DNA from: an uncultured Bacteroidales bacterium
Lineage (GTDB): Bacteria > Bacteroidota > Bacteroidia > Bacteroidales > UBA932
DNA length: 5,496 nucleotides
Direction: 5' to 3'
Assembly (NCBI GenBank): GCA_946627685.1
Contig: CAMOVV010000096.1
Coordinates: 1-5,496 of the forward strand
Positions 1 to 3,270 of the stretch are shown here, one piece after another. Under the pieces are notes generated by a model. It had not been told where the DNA came from and made no database searches. It worked only from the letters and a program-made list of their open reading frames with translations. Within the stretch, counting starts at the first letter, position 1; each line of letters begins with the position of its first letter. The position numbers and the translations under genes were made by a program.

Positions 1-280
1 TGGGGACGGACACGAAGACCGAATCTGCGACGCGGATGGTGTCCGTCACCGCCAGGTACTCCACCCGGTCACGCCACCGCACTACCTCCACCGGGCGGTC
101 AATGAAGACCGTGTCCGTCCGGGTCGCCGTGTCCGCAGGATGCGGCGCGGCCCAACCAGCCGCGAATCCCTTGACGTAACCCTCCTGGCGTCCCGTTCTG
201 CGGCCCTGAACGCGCCCGGCGATATGGGACGCCACGCAGGTCAGCAGGACCGCCAAAACAAAGAAAACGGCCCGTTTCAT
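1..280 (-). CDS. Membrane-anchored phage protein, spanin-like or DUF6549/DUF6808-like (3' end cut by window edge)
   Basis: The reading frame starts at ATG 280-278 and runs open to the left edge, giving 93 codons without a stop. The start MKRAVFFVLAVLLTCVASHI is a short basic end followed by a hydrophobic helix (about residues 4-20), so it is either a signal anchor or a signal peptide. After an Arg/Gly-rich stretch comes a Thr/Asp/Val-rich part with repeated TDT(V/I) and DRPVEV-type motifs (about residues 52-92). Small Bacteroidetes phage proteins with an N-terminal anchor and DTV-type periplasmic stalks, which I recall under names such as DUF6549 or DUF6808, look like this; the family name is from memory and uncertain. 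The ATG overlaps the stop of the upstream DUF5675 gene as ATGA, so translation is probably coupled. Its place at the end of a lysis-like cluster makes an inner-membrane spanin role possible, but this is inference and the C-terminus is not visible. Confidence 0.72.
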   Translation of the reverse strand, partial: MKRAVFFVLAVLLTCVASHIAGRVQGRRTGRQEGYVKGFAAGWAAPHPADTATRTDTVFIDRPVEVVRWRDRVEYLAVTDTIRVADSVFVSVP

Positions 281-768
281 CGCTCGATGGTCAGGTATAT
301 CTCCTGCCCGCGCTCGTCGGCCGGGACGAGGTAGAAGTCCATCAGGTCGTAGAAGGCCTTCGTGCTGTCAAAGATGCGCCCGCGGATTCCGTCGCGCAGC
401 ACCCCGGGAGCGATGCAGCCGTAGCTCTCGGAAGGGACGTTGAAGGGGTGGATGAGCACCCCCGTCCAGCCGGGCACGTTCTCCAGCCTGGGGAGCCGCC
501 CGCCGTACTTCTTGGCGTAGGCGCGGTCCTTGAGCTTTGGTGAGACGGTGTCCATCAGCACCCGGTAGCGGCCCGTCGGGATGGCGGTCTTGCCGTACAC
601 CTTCCGGGCCTTGATTTGGGCGAGGGGCATATCCTGCCGGAGGCCCCGGTCCTCGTCCTCGAGGGTCCAGCAGAAGAAGCCGCACTCGGGGACGAACAGG
701 CGGCCGTGGGTGTACCCGGCCGCGCTCTCATAGGCGTTGCGAATCAGTTGCAGTTCAAGTGTTTCCAT
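277..768 (-). CDS. DUF5675 family protein, candidate cell-wall/lysis enzyme
   Basis: This complete 163-residue protein has the DUF5675 pattern: a CWTLEDEDR segment (33-41), KVYGKTAIPTGRY (57-69), PRLENVPGWTGVLIH (93-107) and an SYGC segment (115-118). His107 and Cys118 sit 11 residues apart in an IH...GC arrangement that recalls the His/Cys active site of L,D-transpeptidases (YkuD type). That comparison is mine, not an established activity. No signal peptide is visible, so if it acts on peptidoglycan it would need the neighbouring holin for export. ATG 768-766 is chosen because it gives the full domain; it overlaps the end of the holin-like gene by 14 bp, and the stop overlaps the next gene's ATG. 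In Bacteroidetes phages this family often lies near holins, which supports a lysis or wall-modification role. The family call is fairly sure; the function is not. Confidence 0.85.
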   Translation of the reverse strand: METLELQLIRNAYESAAGYTHGRLFVPECGFFCWTLEDEDRGLRQDMPLAQIKARKVYGKTAIPTGRYRVLMDTVSPKLKDRAYAKKYGGRLPRLENVPGWTGVLIHPFNVPSESYGCIAPGVLRDGIRGRIFDSTKAFYDLMDFYLVPADERGQEIYLTIER

Positions 769-1090
769 CTTCGTCGTCGGTGGTTTGGATTTCCGTGTCC
801 GTTTTGCCGTCGGTGTCCCGGACCTCGACCGTGGTCTGCCCGTGGGACACCTTCACGCCCAGTCCCTCGGTGATGGCCTCCCGGACCTCGATGAGGGCGG
901 CGAAGGCGAAGATCAGGGACCCGGCCTTGAGGACCGAGGGCGAGATCTCGCCCATCGGGGGCACGATGAAGGAGGCGACGAGCAGGCCGATGGCGGACAG
1001 GGTGCAGACCCAGATGCCTACCGTGGTGCTCGTCCTCACGTTCCTGGACATCTGCCGGAGGCGTGCGAGGGCGCGGCGTTGTGCGGTCAT
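755..1090 (-). CDS. Two-helix membrane protein, probable holin
   Basis: This is a 111-residue protein with an Arg-rich N-terminus (R5, R6, R10, R12, R16, R19), two hydrophobic helices (about 23-43 and 53-72) joined by a short VPPMGEISPS turn, and a hydrophilic acidic tail (84-111, ending in a DDED cluster). Small size, two helices and strongly charged ends are what small phage holins show. The VPPMGxIxxSVL turn is one I recall from Bacteroides prophage proteins found next to DUF5675 or amidase genes. The ATG at 1090 is the only reasonable start: upstream in frame I see no ATG, only Pro-rich sequence. It lies 39 bp after the previous gene, the longest gap between genes here. The role would be timed permeabilisation of the inner membrane at lysis. 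The membrane topology is well supported; the holin role is inferred from architecture and position. Confidence 0.8.
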   Translation of the reverse strand: MTAQRRALARLRQMSRNVRTSTTVGIWVCTLSAIGLLVASFIVPPMGEISPSVLKAGSLIFAFAALIEVREAITEGLGVKVSHGQTTVEVRDTDGKTDTEIQTTDDEDGNT

Positions 1091-1129
1091 ACGCAGACAG
1101 TTGGGTAATGGGGGCGGATGCTCTTTTGC

Positions 1130-1381
1130 TTACAGCTGCCCTTCCACCGCCGCGACCGCAGCCTGCACGGCTTCTGCGAGAGTAGCAGCCTTGTCGATGC
1201 TGACCGGATGGAGATTGAACTTGAGGTCCTCGCCATTCTTGAAGGCATCGAACGAACCGAGGGTGTCCACCTGGCCGTTGATGTTCTGGATTTTCTTTTC
1301 GTTCACGGTAAGGGAACCGTTGACCTTGACCGTTCCTTCCTCGTACTGGAAAGACCCGGAATTGAGCGTTATTTTCGTCAT
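1130..1381 (-). CDS. Small conserved phage hypothetical protein
   Basis: This 83-residue protein has no signal peptide or membrane segment. Residues 1-60 look mostly beta (MTKITLNSGSFQYEEG, then alternating polar and hydrophobic residues and several Gly/Asn turns). Residues 64-82 form an Ala-rich amphipathic helix (AATLAEAVQAAVAAVEGQL). I do not recognise a named family, although similar short proteins occur between fibre and lysis genes in Bacteroides-type phages as far as I recall. The start is fixed by an AT-rich leader just upstream and by lying 12 bp after the stop of the 148-residue gene. Ordinary codon use and tight packing argue that it is a real gene. It could be a minor structural or assembly protein; nothing in the sequence decides this. 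Confidence 0.8.
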   Translation of the reverse strand: MTKITLNSGSFQYEEGTVKVNGSLTVNEKKIQNINGQVDTLGSFDAFKNGEDLKFNLHPVSIDKAATLAEAVQAAVAAVEGQL

Positions 1382-1393
1382 AATATAAATGGA
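1382..1393 (-). promoter_or_regulatory. AT-rich translation leader of the 83-residue gene
   Basis: The 12 bases between the two genes read TCCATTTATATT on the minus strand, immediately before the ATG. There is no GGAGG-type site. AU-rich, unstructured leaders commonly replace Shine-Dalgarno motifs in Bacteroidetes, so this supports both the start and the host assignment. Confidence 0.4.
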
Positions 1394-1840
1394 TTAAATG
1401 TTGAACAAAGGATAGAGCGCTTCCACCCAGGAGAGCTTGAGGTCCTGCTTCTTGAGCTCGTCCATCAGCTTCTCGCGGTCGATTTTCTTGACCTCGACCT
1501 CCTCGGAATAGAGCTTCGTGACCTGCTCGTTGAAGTCCTTGACGGCATCGAGATAGTCCTTGTGCTCGGTGCGGAGCTGCTTGGAGAGTTCGATCTGCTC
1601 TTCCCGGACGGTGGCCTCGTTAATCTTGGTCTGGAGGTCCTGCACGGCCTGCTCTTCATCCTTATAGGATTCGATGAAGACCTTGCGCATGTCCTCAATT
1701 TTGGCGTCGAGCTTCTTCCCGGCATCGAGCAGGTCGAAGTGGTCGTCAATGAGGATGTTGCGGATTTCCTTGTCCTCGAACTTGTTGATTTTGATTTCTT
1801 TGAGCGCGTCCAGCGCGGGTTTAATGTCTGACTTTTTCAT
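1394..1840 (-). CDS. Charged alpha-helical phage protein, probably coiled coil
   Basis: This 148-residue protein is rich in Lys, Glu and Asp and almost free of Gly, Pro and Cys after the first 10 residues, so it should be nearly all helix. Heptad-like spacing of Leu/Ile/Val is clear at about 28-110 (for example LLDAGKKLDAKIEDMRKVF and VQDLQTKINEATVREEQIEL). The C-terminus ends in a hydrophobic patch (LSWVEALYPLFNI, 136-148) that may be a docking segment. No signal peptide or membrane helix is seen. I do not recognise a family with a known function. The gene begins 3 bp after the stop of the 70-residue gene and ends 12 bp before the next start. Its place just after the fibre genes allows a role as a fibre-assembly chaperone or minor tail protein, but that is only a positional guess. 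Confidence 0.83.
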   Translation of the reverse strand: MKKSDIKPALDALKEIKINKFEDKEIRNILIDDHFDLLDAGKKLDAKIEDMRKVFIESYKDEEQAVQDLQTKINEATVREEQIELSKQLRTEHKDYLDAVKDFNEQVTKLYSEEVEVKKIDREKLMDELKKQDLKLSWVEALYPLFNI

Positions 1841-1843
1841 GAC

Positions 1844-2056
1844 TTATTTGTTCTTTCGTTTTTTGTCCTGTTCCATCTTGTCGCGATTGATGAGAAGATG
1901 AAAGATCACAACCGCATAACAGGCGAGATTCGCAATGCCAACGAGCCAAAAAATAGGCTTCCCCACGGCACTGCCGTGGCTCATGCAGCCAACCGAGCAA
2001 AGGATGGCGACAAGCGCTGCCAGCGCCACCAAAATGATAAAATAAATCTTTTTCAT
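1844..2056 (-). CDS. Small two-helix membrane protein with basic tail, holin-like
   Basis: This 70-residue protein has a short basic start (MKK), a hydrophobic helix at about 4-25, a small polar loop (SHGSAVGK, 26-33), a second hydrophobic helix at about 36-57, and a strongly basic tail (NRDKMEQDKKRKNK). Both ends should face the cytoplasm. This is the shape of a small two-helix holin or antiholin. A lipoprotein reading is possible because Cys24 follows a small-residue stretch (SVGC), but Ser at -3 and the second helix make it less likely. The start sits 13 bp after the stop of the 399-residue gene and the stop is 3 bp before the next ATG. A second holin-like protein is encoded about 750 bp further on, so the two might act as a pair; this is inference. 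Confidence 0.78.
   Translation of the reverse strand: MKKIYFIILVALAALVAILCSVGCMSHGSAVGKPIFWLVGIANLACYAVVIFHLLINRDKMEQDKKRKNK
1963..1979. repeat. Perfect 17-bp palindrome (hairpin) inside the 70-residue gene
   Basis: CCACGGCA and TGCCGTGG flank a single base, so the RNA can form a 7-bp GC-rich stem with a 3-base loop. It lies in the codons of the loop between the two membrane helices. Downstream on the minus strand, starting about 8 bases after the stem, is a run of six T (within 1941-1962), itself flanked by AGCC/GGCT. It could slow or partly terminate transcription, or be a by-product of coding. Confidence 0.4.
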
Positions 2057-2069
2057 ATCTTATAATTAG
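2057..2069 (-). promoter_or_regulatory. AT-rich translation leader of the 70-residue gene
   Basis: The minus strand between the two genes reads CTAATTATAAGAT before the ATG. It has no Shine-Dalgarno motif and is almost entirely A/T, as expected for Bacteroidetes starts. I see no convincing -33 TTTG / -7 TAnnTTTG promoter pair here, so it is read as a leader and not a promoter. Confidence 0.4.
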
Positions 2070-3269
2070 TTAAGACCAAGTCCATGTTCCGGTATTGACG
2101 TTATATGTTATCGTGGCAAACCTGATGCTCTCGGAAGAATCAGTCAGTTTGCCCATGAGGTCGAACGTGAATTTGTAATCCATATCAATCAGCTCTTGAA
2201 GCGACCAAGACCGTCCTGTTCCGTTATTCAAAAAGAGTGAATAGAAGTTGGACGCGTTCGCCGAAGAAAGATTCACGTTCCGCGTGAAGATAGTTCCGTT
2301 ATTGTCACTTAACCACCAAGTAAACGGATATGACTCACCGGTCGTGCTCCTCGGCCATGTATAGGTGCATTGGATGTCTGTGCCAAATTGGTTGAACGTC
2401 CATCTTGTTCGATTGGTATTCCATGCGCCAGATATGATGGTGTTTCTATTGATAAAGCCGAAGTCTTCCGCCGGGTTGAGCTTGAGAATTGTAAAGGTCA
2501 TATGCCCCCGATCCGAGTCGCAGGCGAGAAGGGAAATGATAGATGAGGCAGACACTCTCATAAACGCGGGGTAGTCGCCCTCTTGGTCATGGACCATCGT
2601 ATTGACAGGACTGGTCGCCCAGAAAAACTCAATAACGTCCCCATCATTAAACGGAAGGTCATAAACGTATTTATATCCATCGTGCCAAGTGTTCCCCATA
2701 GTATTATTGAGAACGTCCTCGAAATACGTGTCCGTTATGAGATAATAACCATATTTCCTAGTCGTATCCCAAAGCACGATGCCGACATAATCCTGCTCCG
2801 CATATTCATGCATCCTCGCAATAGGGATTTCCACATTCTGCGACCTATTCAAAATAGTTGACATATCAATATGGATAGAACCGGATACATCATAATATAT
2901 GTTCCCAGTATAGAGAAGTGGGCACTCGGCGTCTGCTTTGTACTTGTCAAAGTCAAGCGCACGAAACCATTCATTCGGAGCACCAGCCGTCGGGCGGTTG
3001 TATGTCCAGTACGGATTTTGGAAACTCTTCGACATGTCTATGGATTCGTTCACGGAGATTCCATAGTCAAGCTGCGAGCGTATCGAATCGCTCGGAGTTT
3101 CCGGACTTCCCCATTTGACGGGCTTGTACTTTGCGTATATGTTTATCGCTGTCCCATTTTTAATCATATACCCCAAATCATACGGAGGCCCGCCCACGCC
3201 CGTAGCGCGGGAGATGTCGCCAAGACCGATTGGCTTTGTCAAGAGGGTGTAGTCGTTATTCCATCCCAT
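2070..3269 (-). CDS. Phage tail/baseplate-associated hypothetical protein, Trp/Asn-rich
   Basis: This complete 399-residue protein starts 1 bp after the fibre stop, so the two are almost certainly co-translated. The N-terminal part (1-54) contains TKPIGLGDISRATG, then DLGYMIK and INIYAKYKPVKWG. A second conserved-looking block is at 86-110 (NPYWTYNRP, then EWFRALDFDKY). I recall both blocks from structural proteins of Bacteroidetes phages lying beside fibre genes, but no function has been assigned to them that I know of. The rest (about 120-399) looks like beta-sandwich material, rich in aromatics, Thr and Asn, with 15 Trp overall, a WW pair at 318-319 and a TWTWS end. No signal peptide, membrane helix or catalytic motif is seen. 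Aromatic-rich beta surfaces suit glycan binding, so a receptor-binding or distal tail role is possible. Its base composition is AT-richer than the lysis genes. Confidence 0.85.
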   Translation of the reverse strand: MGWNNDYTLLTKPIGLGDISRATGVGGPPYDLGYMIKNGTAINIYAKYKPVKWGSPETPSDSIRSQLDYGISVNESIDMSKSFQNPYWTYNRPTAGAPNEWFRALDFDKYKADAECPLLYTGNIYYDVSGSIHIDMSTILNRSQNVEIPIARMHEYAEQDYVGIVLWDTTRKYGYYLITDTYFEDVLNNTMGNTWHDGYKYVYDLPFNDGDVIEFFWATSPVNTMVHDQEGDYPAFMRVSASSIISLLACDSDRGHMTFTILKLNPAEDFGFINRNTIISGAWNTNRTRWTFNQFGTDIQCTYTWPRSTTGESYPFTWWLSDNNGTIFTRNVNLSSANASNFYSLFLNNGTGRSWSLQELIDMDYKFTFDLMGKLTDSSESIRFATITYNVNTGTWTWS

Positions 3270-3270
3270 A

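Noticed and set aside
4..120. A 10-bp inverted repeat (GGACGGACAC at 4-13, GTGTCCGTCC at 111-120)
   Set aside because: It comes from repeated Thr-Asp-Thr-Val and Val-Ser-Val codons in the same gene; arms are about 100 bp apart and no regulatory context is visible.
759..1388. A 209-codon plus-strand frame opposite the holin-like gene and its neighbours
   Set aside because: Low-complexity Ser/Thr/Arg composition and crossing of three real genes mark it as a shadow frame.
1118..1831. A 237-codon open frame on the plus strand, opposite the 83- and 148-residue genes
   Set aside because: It is a mirror of GC-rich, Lys/Glu/Asp-rich codons on the minus strand. The product is an unnatural Leu/Val/Asp/Glu-rich string, it spans a gene boundary, and the minus-strand proteins are clearly better.
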